Shown here: positions 1 through 9,749 of the stretch, piece after piece | Layout of the letters: each line of letters begins with the position of its first letter | How positions within the stretch are numbered: the first letter of the stretch is position 1 | NCBI RefSeq assembly: GCF_000485595.1 | Contig: NW_014578252.1 | Location: 120,678-181,346, forward strand | DNA from: Priapulus caudatus | Taxonomy: Eukaryota > Priapulida > Priapulimorpha > Priapulimorphida > Priapulidae | Direction of reading: 5' to 3' | DNA: 60,669 nucleotides | The notes under the pieces: model-generated | Told to the model about the DNA's origin: nothing | Seen by the model: only the letters and a program-made list of their open reading frames with translations | Databases searched by the model: none | Position numbers and translations under genes: made by a program

Positions 1-132
1 AAAGGGGCACAAAAAGGGGCTCAAAAGGGGCTCAAAAAGGGGCTCAAAAAGGGGCTCAAAAAGGGGCACAAAAAGGGGCTCAAAAGGGGCTCAAAAAGGG
101 GCTCAAAAGGGGCTCAAAAAGGGGCTCAAAAA
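1..132. repeat. G-rich 11-12 bp minisatellite
   Basis: Tandem copies of AAAAGGGGCTC/AAAAAGGGGCTC, with two variant units ending in CAC. The unit alternates between 11 and 12 bp, so no frame stays constant and a coding role is unlikely. The array is cut by the window edge, so its true length is unknown. Confidence 0.95.
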
Positions 133-147
133 CAAACAATCACAACC

Positions 148-560
148 ATGCTAGTTGAAAATCCGGAGTGGTTAGTTCGCGACCCAGCTGACGTAGATCA
201 CCTGAAAGGGAAAGACAGTGCAACAATCCAAATTTTGGAACTTCTTATCCACTGTAGCCAACGTCAGTAAAATTGATAAATTGAAAGGATTTCAGGTACT
301 GGGTGTAGTGGACAAGAGGAAACAGTTGCGAAAGGTGGTGAGAAAAAATCGGCATATTGAGATTCAAAAGGTCCTTAAATCTTGCGGGTGAACATCCGGA
401 AGAATCCAGTGTCAGTGATTAGGCCTCATCAGATGACGACACACTCGACACAATTGTGAGTAACACCCCAAAAAAGTTTCCCAAATATGCGAAAAAGAAA
501 ATCGATGAAATGTGGTCCTCTTCAGACGAAGAAACATTAACAGACTTAAGACCACTTAAG
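148..560 (+). pseudogene. decayed unrecognised coding remnant
   Basis: An ATG at 148 opens a 40-codon reading frame, then a shifted frame runs to a stop near 394, and a third stretch from about 385 to 560 is acidic and Ser-rich (EESSVSD, SSDDDTLD, WSSSDEETLTDL). The middle part is rich in Lys and Arg (KLKGFQVL, VDKRKQLRKVVRKN). Codon flow between frames looks like one former protein of roughly 130 residues broken by frameshifts and one stop. I do not recognise the family. It sits directly after the minisatellite, and the surroundings suggest a mobile-element gene, which is inference. Confidence 0.35.
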
Positions 561-659
561 CGGTCCATGATATTATATTTACATACGCTAGCCTATGTAG
601 TATTCCTTCATTGACACTGACAAACATGCTGTTCAATCTATATATAATGAGCAGTGTCT

Positions 660-775
660 CTCCCCGCCACTGAAAGTGACAGTCTGTGAAAGTGACCATC
701 AGTGAAATTGACCGTCATTGAACGATGGTGACCGTCAGTGAAAGTGTCGTCCATGATTGGGACCGTCCGTGAAAG
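660..775. repeat. short interrupted tandem repeat
   Basis: Repeated variants of GTGACCRTCAGTGAAA occur five or six times at spacings of about 18-25 bp. The copies are degenerate. No coding signal was seen here. Confidence 0.6.
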
Positions 776-779
776 TATA

Positions 780-1775
780 TATGTGATGCGTTGTGTGCCA
801 AATTGTAGAAATGTACGATACATATTGTTAAAAATTGTTTCCAATTTTGTATTTTTTGTGGGTATTTTGTCAAATTTTGAATAATTTTCTTGCTAATCAA
901 TGCACAGACTGCTGAAATGAAATATGTGTTTTGATGTTTGTATACACATTATGTCAAATTTTCGGAGTGTATGCTTACTATGTAATATTTTACAAAATAT
1001 TTTTGTTGAAAAATGTAAATTGTCAATAATTTTCATCTCGCAATTTCCCTCTTTTTTAAATATGATTATTTAGCTAACTATAAACTGTACTGCTACTGTA
1101 AGGTGTGAAATTTTTTGATTGTATATATGTTAAGCAGTGTGCCAAATTGTAGAAATGTACAATCATTAGTTTAGAAAATATTGCCGTTCAAATATTGGAC
1201 ATTTTCATTAAATTTGTCATTTTTTGAATTCGTCCATACATGTATTTTGGATGCGTTTTAAAATAATAAATCACATTTATATGGCTGATACAAGATTGTG
1301 TTATCCATTGCATATATATTCAACAGATTATTTTAAATTTACGACATTTAGGGTTATACTATTTACTATTGACGTATTGTGTTATCATGATTCATGAACA
1401 CCTGACATTTCACACAATTTTTTTTGTTTTGTTTGGGGGGGGGGTATTTCCACCATTTTGAAATATTTTTTTATAGCTATCCACAAGACATACAGTTGAT
1501 GTAAAAGATATGTGTTGATCTTTGTATATATATATATGTAGCAGTGCGCCAAATTGTAAAGGTGTACAATTAATAGTTTAGAAAATATTGCTGTTCAAAT
1601 ATTGGATATTTTCCTGAAATTTGTTATTATTTGAATTTGTCCATATTTTGGATGCATTTTAAAATAATAAATCGGAGACATACAGCTGATTAAGAATATG
1701 GGTGTTGATGTGTGTATATATGTCTAACAGTGTGCCAAACTTTAGAAGGGTGTGTTAATTATAAAATATTTTATT
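780..1775. repeat. diverged ~185-bp tandem repeat block
   Basis: The motif GTGCCAAATTGTAGAAATGTAC or close variants recurs near 794, 1137, 1546 and 1731. A linked motif, ACAGNTGNT..TATGTGTTGATNTTTGTATATAT, recurs near 903, 1083, 1491 and 1681. Spacings are multiples of about 180-200 bp, consistent with an old satellite whose copies have diverged and lost segments. The copies near 1138-1280 and 1546-1675 are the most alike. AT-rich, no ORF of note. Confidence 0.65.
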
Positions 1776-1807
1776 GCTACCAATATTTGTCTTTCATAGT
1801 TAAAATT

Positions 1808-1935
1808 TTGGGGAGTCGCGTCACCATAGTCACTCCAGAGGAGTCTCCTCCTCCTCCTCGTCACGCCAGAGGAATCGCAGCGTAGTCTTCACGCCAGGGG
1901 AGTCGCGTCACCATCGTCACTCCAGAGGAGTCTCC
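1808..1935. repeat. direct repeat, GAGTCGCGTCACC units
   Basis: Two copies of a roughly 37-bp unit (GGGGAGTCGCGTCACC then ATNGTCACTCCAGAGGAGTC) flank a related middle copy and a CTC-CTC-CTC run. No coding interpretation was found. Confidence 0.6.
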
Positions 1936-2474
1936 ATACAACTTTTTTAACTAATAGGCCTAGAATCATGTGTGATCGCTCTTTTCTATATAGGGTTGAC
2001 CCAGTAAATCCATTTATGATGTTACTTTTGCGATTAAGGGTCAGGATCACCCAATAACGTTTAGCAATTATATAACATATATTATATGTATAGACACGCA
2101 GATATTAAACAGTCTGTGGTGTCACACTCGTCTGGTTCGTTTTACAATATTTCATTGACATTTTCTTCAATGCAAAATTCCTGCTATGAACATATTATGA
2201 TTTATACTGTTATTATTATATTATTATTATTATGCTATAATGATTTATGCTAATAAACATCAAAGCGAGTATAGCGCCATCTACCGTCACAAATAGTGAG
2301 TCATTTTGGTTTATAAATTATTTATAATTTATATATAATATTATTTATTATTTTCACATAAAAAATTACACATAATTATCAAGAGTATATAATGGGAGTT
2401 CTCCCATATATACTCTTCGTTTCTATAATGTACGTCGATGGTTGCTCAATTAAAACTGACTTCTTCTCACTCAC
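1936..2474. other. AT-rich intergenic stretch
   Basis: No coding region was recognised. It contains a small ATT microsatellite near 2210-2235 and an AT-rich run at 2310-2360. An inverted pair, AGTATATAATGGGAG and CTCCCATATATACT, at 2383-2416 could form a hairpin and may mark a small foldback element. Confidence 0.5.
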
Positions 2475-2936
2475 TCATTTGTGTCCTTTTTTGTGATGAG
2501 CTACAGTGTCATTGACACTTTCATTTACTGCATGCATTGCATGGGGGATTATGCGAGCATCAGCCTCTTCGATATCTTGACAAAGTTTTGGTATTTCTGC
2601 TGAACAACCATCCTGGACTGACTGGCAGTGACTGGCGTTGTCTCCTGGACATTGATCCCGCTTATTGAAAATGAAGCGTTCGTATGTCTCATTCGTCTGA
2701 CCCATAATCAGTTCTGACACTTTTTTAATGATAAGCTCTATATCATCTTTGTCTTCACCCTGTGCATACGTTAGGCTGTTGAATACCTTTAACCCTTCCG
2801 ATCCTAACGTATGCAACAAAACTGCCTTCTGGTATTCTTTAGACTTCTCAGATAATTCGGTGATAATAGCGTAGTTGCTAAACATTTGCTTGAAAATCTT
2901 CCACTCATCAACCATATCCTCCTTTACTCCAAGCAC
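2475..2936 (-). pseudogene. chimeric ORF: gypsy gag fragment joined to N-half of a PIN-like protein
   Basis: The first ~94 residues (about 2655-2936) look like part of a K02A2.6-type Ty3/gypsy gag: a Trp-Phe-anchored helical region, LLHTLG, and NETYERFIFNKRDQ. The remainder (2475-2654) switches to a different family. EEADARIIPHAMHAV is very close to an EADTR-type signature I associate with a repeated invertebrate protein whose acidic pattern (EAD, then DTD, then GCD) resembles the FEN/XPG-PIN nuclease fold. The rest of that family is on the opposite strand at 3281-4061. The ORF is open but unlikely to be a functional gene. The gag call is firm by motif; the nuclease-fold link is inference. 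Confidence 0.6.
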
Positions 2937-3104
2937 ATCTAGGGGTTTTGATTTAAATTTTTTTTTTATTCAAATTAGGTAGGGTTTCCCTTATTCATTC
3001 ACATACCAAAAATGAGCAAAATCCGTTGAACCTGAACTGACTAATGACAATTCGCATTTTTGGCAAAAAATTCCCACGGCTCGAAAGTACGTCGACTGGC
3101 GTGC

Positions 3105-3274
3105 TCCAAAATAAGACGTTCAATATGGGAGCATAGCAGTAACAACTATACCCAATTTCAAACATGTGGGTCAAACGGTTCCTGAGTTATCGTTGACCGA
3201 AACCAAATGTTGACAGACAGACGGACGACGACCCATGGCAATAGCTCAGCTTGACGATGTCAAGGTGAGCTAAA
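3105..3274. mobile_element. dispersed repeat with hairpin end (AGGTGAGCTAAAAA type)
   Basis: The segment runs from a TCAAACGGTTCCTGAGTTATCG motif through a GACAGACGGACGACG block to a terminal hairpin, TAGCTCAGCTTG..CAAGGTGAGCTA, followed by AAAA. I recall this arrangement as a very common dispersed repeat end in marine invertebrate genomes; the exact class (SINE, LINE 3' end or MITE) is not decided by the sequence. It ends just before the plus-strand half of the PIN-like gene, so it marks the left edge of that fragment. Confidence 0.55.
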
Positions 3275-4061
3275 AACGGAGCAAGACGAATTGTTGTCCT
3301 GTCGAGTGACACCGATTTCTTCATACTTCTCATGCACTACTGGAATGTTCTTCACTCCATTGGCCTAAGTGAAATCTGGCTCAGAGCTGATGTTGGAGAT
3401 TCGACAAGATACATCCCAGTTCACACCTTAGCATCAAGAGTCGGGGTAGAGTTGTGCTATGTGCTGCCACTTCTCCATACGTTAACTGGTTGCGACTATA
3501 CAAGCAAGGTGGGAACAAAGCATGCGGCCTTCAATAATGTTAATCCTACCGAGTTCTTGAATGATTTTGATTATGGAACAAGCTGTGGTGAGACCATCAT
3601 GACATCCTGTGAGGAGTACCTCGTACGAGTCAGCCAAAAGAACACCAATTGCAGGACAATGGATAGCCTTAGAGACTACATGTACCATCACAGTAAAGGT
3701 ATATCGTTGGAGCAACTTCCCCCAACTAGCCATGCAATACAGCAGCACATCCTGAGGGGATATTACTAAACCTACCACATGATGACTTTGCTGCCGCCTC
3801 ATAAACCTAGATCTTACTGTCTTTGGCTTTAAGGAAGCAGATAAAATTATAGTGCCTGTGAAAGCTGTGAGATCAATTCCTGAGGAATATACAGTCATTT
3901 GCAACTGCAAAAAATGCGGCAGCGTCAGATGTGCATGTCGCAAAAAGGGACTGACCTGCATTAGTTTCTGCGCATGCCAAAGTGTTCAGTCTGTTGAAGA
4001 AGCTGAGCAATGTCGAAATCCATCTGGTACATTAAACAGGTCACGTGAAAAAGTGGGCTAA
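3269..4061 (+). pseudogene. C-half of EADTR/PIN-like protein with cysteine-rich tail
   Basis: A frame open from 3269 gives RIVVLSSDTDFFILL at 3287, then RYIPVH, LPLLHTLTGCDY and LEQLPPTSHAIQQHILRGYY, ending at a stop at 3767-3769. After a frame change near 3823 the same family resumes (FGFKEADKIIVPVKAV) and ends in a dense cysteine cluster, CNCKKC..CACRKKGLTC..FCAC, stopping at 4061. The DTD and GCD acidic positions fit a PIN/FEN-like metal-dependent nuclease pattern, and the cysteine tail looks like a CXC-type zinc-binding region. I know the family only as an abundant uncharacterised invertebrate protein. The EAD-containing N-half is at 2475-2654 on the opposite strand. At least one frameshift and one stop make this copy dead. 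Confidence 0.6.
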
Positions 4062-5020
4062 ATTGTTGAGCTAAACCATGCACTTGTCTACGTTTGCTCG
4101 ATATCAGACATAAATGCCATTCCTGCCGATGATTTAGGAATTGAACCTCAGGCACTTAAGTGTTTTGATGTTCCTTTTCTTTGAGTTATGTAACACAAAT
4201 GGGCCTAAAAAGGTTATTGGTCAAAAACAAAATAATCATAAGCATCTTTTCTAAGTATCCATGCTTGGTAAACCAAAACATGACACTTTGTATGATTCTT
4301 TTGGAGCATGTGATCGTCAAAATGAAATATTTTTACTTGTACAAGTTTATTTTGATCTTTTGATCTCTGGTGACATCATTTGCATATTAATTTGCAAAAT
4401 CTATGTGTGAATTATAGATGACTTAAATAAAAAAAAATTAAGGTATATTTTGTTGTTCTGTGATTTATATATACCAAGATACAGCAATTTATGTTTCCCC
4501 TACCCCTGAAACATACAACAAGCTGAGCGGGAAATGGACGTGCCTAATGACGTCATTTTCTCGGTTACTGCCGGGGTAGCAAAAGTCTACCCAGACTTTT
4601 TTGATATGTCCAATGGTATAGTTCAAAGTTATGAAGTAAAATTTAGGGGACATCTTATGAACACGGGGACCCCCTCAGCCAATGGATTATACACCCTGAC
4701 AACGTTGAGAAGATTGTCCTGGCTGTTGTCCAAATCACCGAACTGAAGATAGCGGTAGGCCTAAAACCCTTCGTCATGTAATCTTGATAAATGTCACTAG
4801 AATTTGCGATTTGCCGTCACATTTCTAAGTTTACCACTTAAAACATCAAATTTTAACGTACTTACAAGTTGAATACTCCCAATGGCAGTGTATCTCTTGG
4901 AGTCGTGTTGCTTAGCTACACATCTCGCGTGAAATCGCGTGGAAATAGATGAGTTCTTTGGTTCTTGGTGCTTCAAGAATATTATAATAAAAACGTCTGC
5001 GGAACCCATCTAAGTTTTAT
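4062..5020. other. no gene recognised; AT-rich with an A-run
   Basis: The stretch holds an AATAAAAAAAA run near 4425-4438 that could be the poly(A) end of a retroposed or transcribed unit, possibly the 3' end of the preceding PIN-like pseudogene. Small ORFs at 4534-4746 and 4797-5009 show no recognisable domain. Confidence 0.4.
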
Positions 5021-5021
5021 C

Positions 5022-5483
5022 GGCCCAGGAAGGCCACATAGTAAACGTGTTATCTATTTTGAAAATGAGAATTGCATTTTGATTTTGATTATCGGCCAAG
5101 GAGGGCCACATAGTAAACGTGTTTTCTGTTTTGAAAATGAGAATTGCATTTTGATTTTGATTATCGTCCCAGGAGGACCACATAGTAAACGTGTTTTCTA
5201 TTTAAAAAATGAGAAGAGCAATTTGATTTTAAAAATGGATTTGCGTTTTGATGTTGAAAATGGATTTGCGTTTTGATTTTGAAATTGCATTTTTATTTTG
5301 AAATGGCGTTTTGATTTTGAAATTGCCTTTTGATTTTGGAATTGCATTTTTATTCTGAAATTGCGTTTTGATTTTGAAATTGCATTTTGATTTTGAAATT
5401 GAAAATCAAAATGAAATTAAATTCAGGAAATAAAATGAAAATTTTATTTTGATTTTGAAAATGCAGTGTGGCCCTCCTGAGCC
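5022..5483. mobile_element. foldback/MITE with T-rich internal satellite
   Basis: The left end GGCCCAGGAAGGCCACA at 5022 is mirrored by GGCCCTCCTGAGCC at the right end (reverse complement GGCTCAGGAGGGCCAC), giving imperfect terminal inverted repeats of about 17 bp. Inside are three direct copies of a ~72-bp unit (starting near 5022, 5094 and 5166), each beginning with the terminus-like GGCC/TCCCAGGAGG motif and CACATAGTAAACGTG, followed by an array of TTTTGATTTTGAAATTGCA units. No transposase is present. The class is not determined. Confidence 0.65.
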
Positions 5484-5874
5484 ACCAAACTTATGCCTTA
5501 TCAAACAGTCAGATGCGGCGAGTGTAAGATTAATGTAAACTTACCCCTGGAAATGACGGTTCGATTGCGGCCCTCCATAGTGCGGGAGCGCACACGTCTA
5601 GCTGGCATGGGAATATTATCGGAGTTTTGTCAGATCGGTGACAAAAAAATTCAAAAACTGTATTTAATGTCCCCACTAAATCAACCAATCGCAGCTAAGT
5701 TTTTAATGTGGATATGAAATCACAAAACATCGCTTCCGTCCTAAAATCCGTCTTAGCCAATGAGAGCGCCGTTGTCTCATCTGACTGCGCCTCGCTTCAC
5801 ACGCCTTGTCAACGTCATTGTGTGAATGAATTGGCATTGTGTGCGACAATATTGATATTTTAAATGCTATTGTG

Positions 5875-5960
5875 ATGGATCTGCCAGCTATATTGAGGTC
5901 TCAGAATGACATCAACAACGCAGTTCAACGTACTTCATTCGTCGAATCTTTTGCTGACCG
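5875..5960 (+). CDS. possible first exon, unrecognised
   Basis: ATG at 5875 starts MDLPAILRSQNDINNAVQR and runs in frame to a good splice donor, CCG|GTAAGG, at 5961. The 86-nt length leaves phase 2. I found no matching downstream exon on this strand, and the family is not recognised. Chance occurrence is quite possible. Confidence 0.2.
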
Positions 5961-6353
5961 GTAAGGCAGAAGAAATGAATGAATTAATGTTATGTGTCTG
6001 ACAATCATTACTTCAGGCAATAGAAAGGTGAACAATCCCAGGCACAACTGAGGGACAATGGCCCGTGGTTCTTCTCTCAGCGTGGGTGGTATGGCCAGGT
6101 TGGTGAGCTTGCATTTATTTTGTTTCAGAAATGGAAACTCCTTGTACTCATCATCAAATGACAACTTGCACTGCATGCTGGTCGAGCCACGATTGAATTG
6201 AATTTCCACAATGTCAGCCAGAAATGGCCGCCCTGGTTGTTTGGCAAGAAATGGGACATCATCAGGAAATTGTGTCCATTTATGCCAGAAACAAGGCGAC
6301 ATTTCTGAATCCATCTTTGGGCAAATGACAATGCGGAGGATCACATTGAACAA
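5925..6353 (-). CDS. unrecognised 142-codon ORF
   Basis: A 142-residue minus-strand ORF begins MFNVILRIVICPKMDSEM and contains FWHKWTQFPDDVPFL, RPFLADIVEIQFNRG and LSFDDEYKEFPFLKQNKCKL. Composition looks protein-like rather than random, with alternating hydrophobic strands in the first ~110 residues; the last ~30 residues (after LFTFLLPEV) look less natural and may be non-coding read-through. I do not recognise a domain. It could be one exon of a mobile-element or host gene. It overlaps the speculative plus-strand exon at 5875-5960, so at most one of the two is likely to be real. Confidence 0.35.
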   Translation of the reverse strand: MFNVILRIVICPKMDSEMSPCFWHKWTQFPDDVPFLAKQPGRPFLADIVEIQFNRGSTSMQCKLSFDDEYKEFPFLKQNKCKLTNLAIPPTLREEPRAIVPQLCLGLFTFLLPEVMIVRHITLIHSFLLPYRSAKDSTNEVR

Positions 6354-6429
6354 GAATAAACGTAATGTTGCAATGTTCCTTGGGAATTTAAAAAAAAATG
6401 TTAAAGAATTGGAAAAAATGTCAGGGATA

Positions 6430-7083
6430 TAATTAAGCTTAACTAGATTGTTTAGGGCTGTTCCATAACATAATGCAAGGCAGGGAAGAACGTACTAACC
6501 TACGCCCCCCTAATACCCATACAATTTAATTTTAAAGATGCCAACCCCCACCCCATAATAAGTTGTTATGGTACAGAAGAGCATGTCATGACACGTCGTC
6601 ATCTGTCGTCTGTCGTTCGTTCGTCAACTTTTCATAAAATCACTCTTTATTAGAGAAAATTATTATTATTATTACCCCAACGCCCTCCAATGAACTCCTT
6701 TCGGGAACAGCTCTAAATGCATTTTAGATGAATAACAATTTAAAATTTTTACATTTAATTTTAAGATTACTACGGTTAGAAACTGCATGGCATTTTATTG
6801 AACCAGTTGAATTAAAAATCTGTACATATAAATTAGTTGAATTGGCATTGTTATGAGAGAACACTTTCCAATGTTGCACGGGAGTTTTATTCACAGAGTT
6901 TGACAATTACAATGATATAAACATATTAGTTGGTAGCTGAATATGAATTGATTAGCCACATTACTTAATTTCAATACATTATTTGTGAATTTGTTGAATG
7001 TATTATAAAATCTTATAAATGTTTTTAATGTTTCTTTTAGGTTTAGTTTATGGTAACAGTTACTACAGTTATTTGATTGAACC
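6430..7083. other. no gene recognised
   Basis: AT-rich. It contains a CGTCGTCATCTGTCGTCTGT run near 6595 and an ATT repeat near 6660. Short minus-strand ORFs at 6724-7106 have low-complexity composition and no domain. Confidence 0.5.
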
Positions 7084-7218
7084 TTGGGCCCGTTTCTGGA
7101 AAACATCTTTATTTAAAGATTCTTCTTAAAAAGCCCAAAACAGTCGTTGTACTTTTAAGATTCTCCTGTACAAAGCCCAATGGTTTTAAATAAAGATGTT
7201 TCTAGAAACGGGCCCCAA
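7084..7218. mobile_element. 135-bp MITE with ~32-bp inverted ends
   Basis: TTGGGCCCGTTTCTGGAAAA at the left end is matched by the reverse complement of the right end (TTGGGGCCCGTTTCTAGAAA), and the arms continue through CATCTTTATTTAAA. The ~65-bp centre contains AAAAGCCCA-type repeats. It is too short to code. No target duplication was assigned with confidence. Confidence 0.8.
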
Positions 7219-7495
7219 TTGAATTATAATTGGTAAATATATATTATTATTGTTAATAAGTTGTGGATTTGTTAATTAAAGTTTCTATTTGGATTGTGAA
7301 TTTTCGAGTTCAAATTTGGATGCACTACTTCATTGTTGCACATCATTATATACTCCGACAACACACGAGCATGATAGCCATAATCAGATCTTCATGACAA
7401 TTAGGCCCTAGAGACTTCTGCAACCATGAAATAGGGAATATAGTTGAATTTTATGAATTGTTGATGAGTTTATAAATTGTTTATAATACTTCAGG

Positions 7496-7748
7496 AGATA
7501 CTGTGTTGTGCTTTTGTAAGTCAATTTTTTAAATAATAAGTTAGTTATAGCAAAACACAGTATCTACCATATCTACACAAGTGACACCTATTATAAATTT
7601 TTTGTACTTGCATGATAAACACATTTCCCTTTAAAGAAAGAACCCATGCATAGTTTTCAGCTGTTCAAAAATGCTATTTGAGGCAAACGTGGGAAAGTAA
7701 AACTGATTTTTCTCAGAATCACAAAAAATTGAGATACTGTGTTTTGCC
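7496..7748. repeat. triplicated AGATACTGTGTTTTGC motif with hairpin
   Basis: AGATACTGTGTTGTGC at 7496 pairs with its inverted partner GCAAAACACAGTATCT at 7550-7565. A third copy, in the orientation of the first, lies at 7732-7747. The first two form a potential 70-bp foldback. The layout suggests a small element and a second terminus about 180 bp away. Confidence 0.6.
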
Positions 7749-7759
7749 ATTTTAGGGCA

Positions 7760-8629
7760 GTGTAGAGTTGGGCAGCTTTATCTGGAATGGGTTAGGGTTC
7801 CCACAGTCATTCCTGGTTTGTAGAATGGCTGCAGGATACGCGTGCACTGCGTCTGGCATGCCCACACCCAAGCAGATAGCGTTGCCTTTTATTGCACACC
7901 CAATTAATTTTATATAACTAGGTAACATCTCTATGATTAATTGTGTCGTAGATGGCAGCTTACGAGGCAGTTAGACTCGTAGTATCGTCTAACATATTGG
8001 AGATATATATACAAAAACCATGATGGCCCAAAACTAACGATTGAGTTGGGAGAAGAACAATATTAACTCCTTGGCGGCACATGACGTCTATAGTCGTAGC
8101 CGACTGTTGCCGAGTACTGGTGACGTTGGTTTATAAATAGATTGTTCCCACGACACAATAAATGTGATTAGTTAGTATACTGACTGGCAGATGTCACTAG
8201 CAGCTCCTCATGCTAGGTTATCCTAGTACGATTTGAAGTCCGTTCGTGCCACTAGTTGTGAAACAGGACGTAAAACATTTTCTAGGGTAGGACCCCATAG
8301 CCCCCGCCTGTTTGTCACCCCCTCCTTGAAATCCTGGATCTGCCACTGCTAATGCCAGTAGGCTACTCTTTCCAAAATTACTGTTGTTTTTTAAATTTTC
8401 ATTTACCCCCTGCATAATTGAGCCCCTTAATGCAATAACGGGCTAGGTGCATTTTTTGTCATTTTCAGTTAGGTGCAGAAATGAATAGAAAAAAGTGATA
8501 TCTTTCAGAGCAATAGTGGTGTAAATCAAGGAAAATTTCAAATTTTGACATATAGGGGGCATTGTAGTATTGCACTTAGTAATCAGCTTGGTTTGCTAGT
8601 GCAAGAGTGGGCCAAGTCCAGAATCCAAT
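7760..8629. other. no gene recognised; scrap of a common MITE near 8330
   Basis: Around 8315-8350 the sequence reads CCTCCTTGAAATCCTGGATCTGCCACTGC, in two parts resembling the end of a common invertebrate MITE (reverse complement GCAGTGGCAGATCCAGG). The remainder has no recognisable coding or repeat structure. Confidence 0.4.
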
Positions 8630-9624
8630 ATGGCGGCGCCCATGAAATCTGACACTAATTTCCGCAAGAAAATCCGTGAATGTGATTTACAAAGACTGAT
8701 CGAGGAGTCAGACAGTAAGTATTACTTTAGATAAGGCACAACTGCATCTTCATGCTAGCATTTAATTGAATATAGTTGATTATTTTATTGTGAATTGTTC
8801 GATTTGGATGTTATTTGCACGTAGACCACTATTGTACTAAAAAATTAAATGCCAACCTCGATTTGTTTCATTTTTTTCAGGCAACTTAGATGATACTGAG
8901 CAGGATCCAACCTATGAAACTGAAGATGATGGCAGGAGTTCAGAAGCAGATAAGAGTACAGGCAATGCAGATACCCCAGAAAGCAGTGGAGGTGAAGACA
9001 ATGAGAATGAAAATGAAGGTAAATTTCTGATTTTTTTCTGCATGGAACACATTAATCACTCGGTTTCACCAAAAATAGTCTAGACCAGATGGCATAATGA
9101 ATGTAGCCTTTGATTCAGGTTGGCCAAAACGGACATTATTACCATGGCATGGAAATATTGGCACACTCTATTTTATTTTTTTAGCTTTACCACAGAAAGG
9201 AAGAAAGAAAAGATGGGCTCCACAGAAATGGGTTAGAAACAAAAAGAAAGACGCCAGGAACAAGGGGAAAGCTTACAAGAACGCCAAAGGCCTCGCTGTA
9301 CCTGAGAAAACCCTCGTCCCACTGCCTCAGCATTTGTGTAGATACAAATGCACTGAACATGTTACAGAAGACCACCAAACTATATTTCAGAGATTTTGGG
9401 AACTTGGTGACTTTAACCAACAGAATGCATTCATCTGTGGTACCGCCAAAATAGTCAAGGTCAAAAGACGGCGACGTGGACAGCAGGAAGAAGCAGAAGA
9501 ATTGCAACTTCGTAATTACTCGCGAAAATACGGTCTGACAACCCGAACAGGTTATTTTGAGGTCTGCAAGACTTTTTTTCTCGCAACACTGTGTTTATCA
9601 AATGGTAAACAGCACCCAGCATGA
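8630..9624 (+). CDS. three-exon gene of an uncharacterised invertebrate transposon-associated family
   Basis: Exon 1 (8630-8714) starts MAAPMKSDTNFRKKIREC and ends before GTAAGT. Exon 2 (8881-9018), after TTTTTTTCAG, is acidic (YETEDDGRSSEADKS) and ends before GTAAAT. Exon 3 starts at 9185 after a T-rich tract and AG. All junctions keep phase 1. Exon 3 is Lys/Arg-rich (KKRWAPQKWVRNKKKDARNK), then has CRYKC, IFQRFWELGDFNQQNAFI and YFEVCKTFFLATLCLSNG. I recall this order from a widespread family in invertebrates, probably transposon-encoded; I cannot name the superfamily. A possible donor GTAAAC lies right after LSNG near 9602, so the true exon may end there instead of at the stop at 9624. No downstream exons were found; a MITE begins at 9750. 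Confidence 0.6.
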
Positions 9625-9749
9625 GCGCCCAACTCCAAAGGAAAGTTCAAGGCTTTCAAGGACACGGCTGGGTTCGAAGTCAGTGGTGTTTCCAGCATCG
9701 GCTCAACGACTGGAAGTGCAGGAAATACTTGAAAGGTGTGCTACTTCAC

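Noticed and set aside
1-132. Regular G-rich direct repeats resembling a CRISPR array
   Set aside because: Units are contiguous with no spacers, and the sequence is eukaryotic. It is a minisatellite.
5550-5600. GGTTCGATTGCGGCCC as a tRNA T-loop
   Set aside because: No matching acceptor, D-arm or anticodon stem could be placed around it.
9187-9507. Minus-strand ORF of 106 codons
   Set aside because: It overlaps the spliced plus-strand gene and is a shadow of its Lys/Arg-rich exon.
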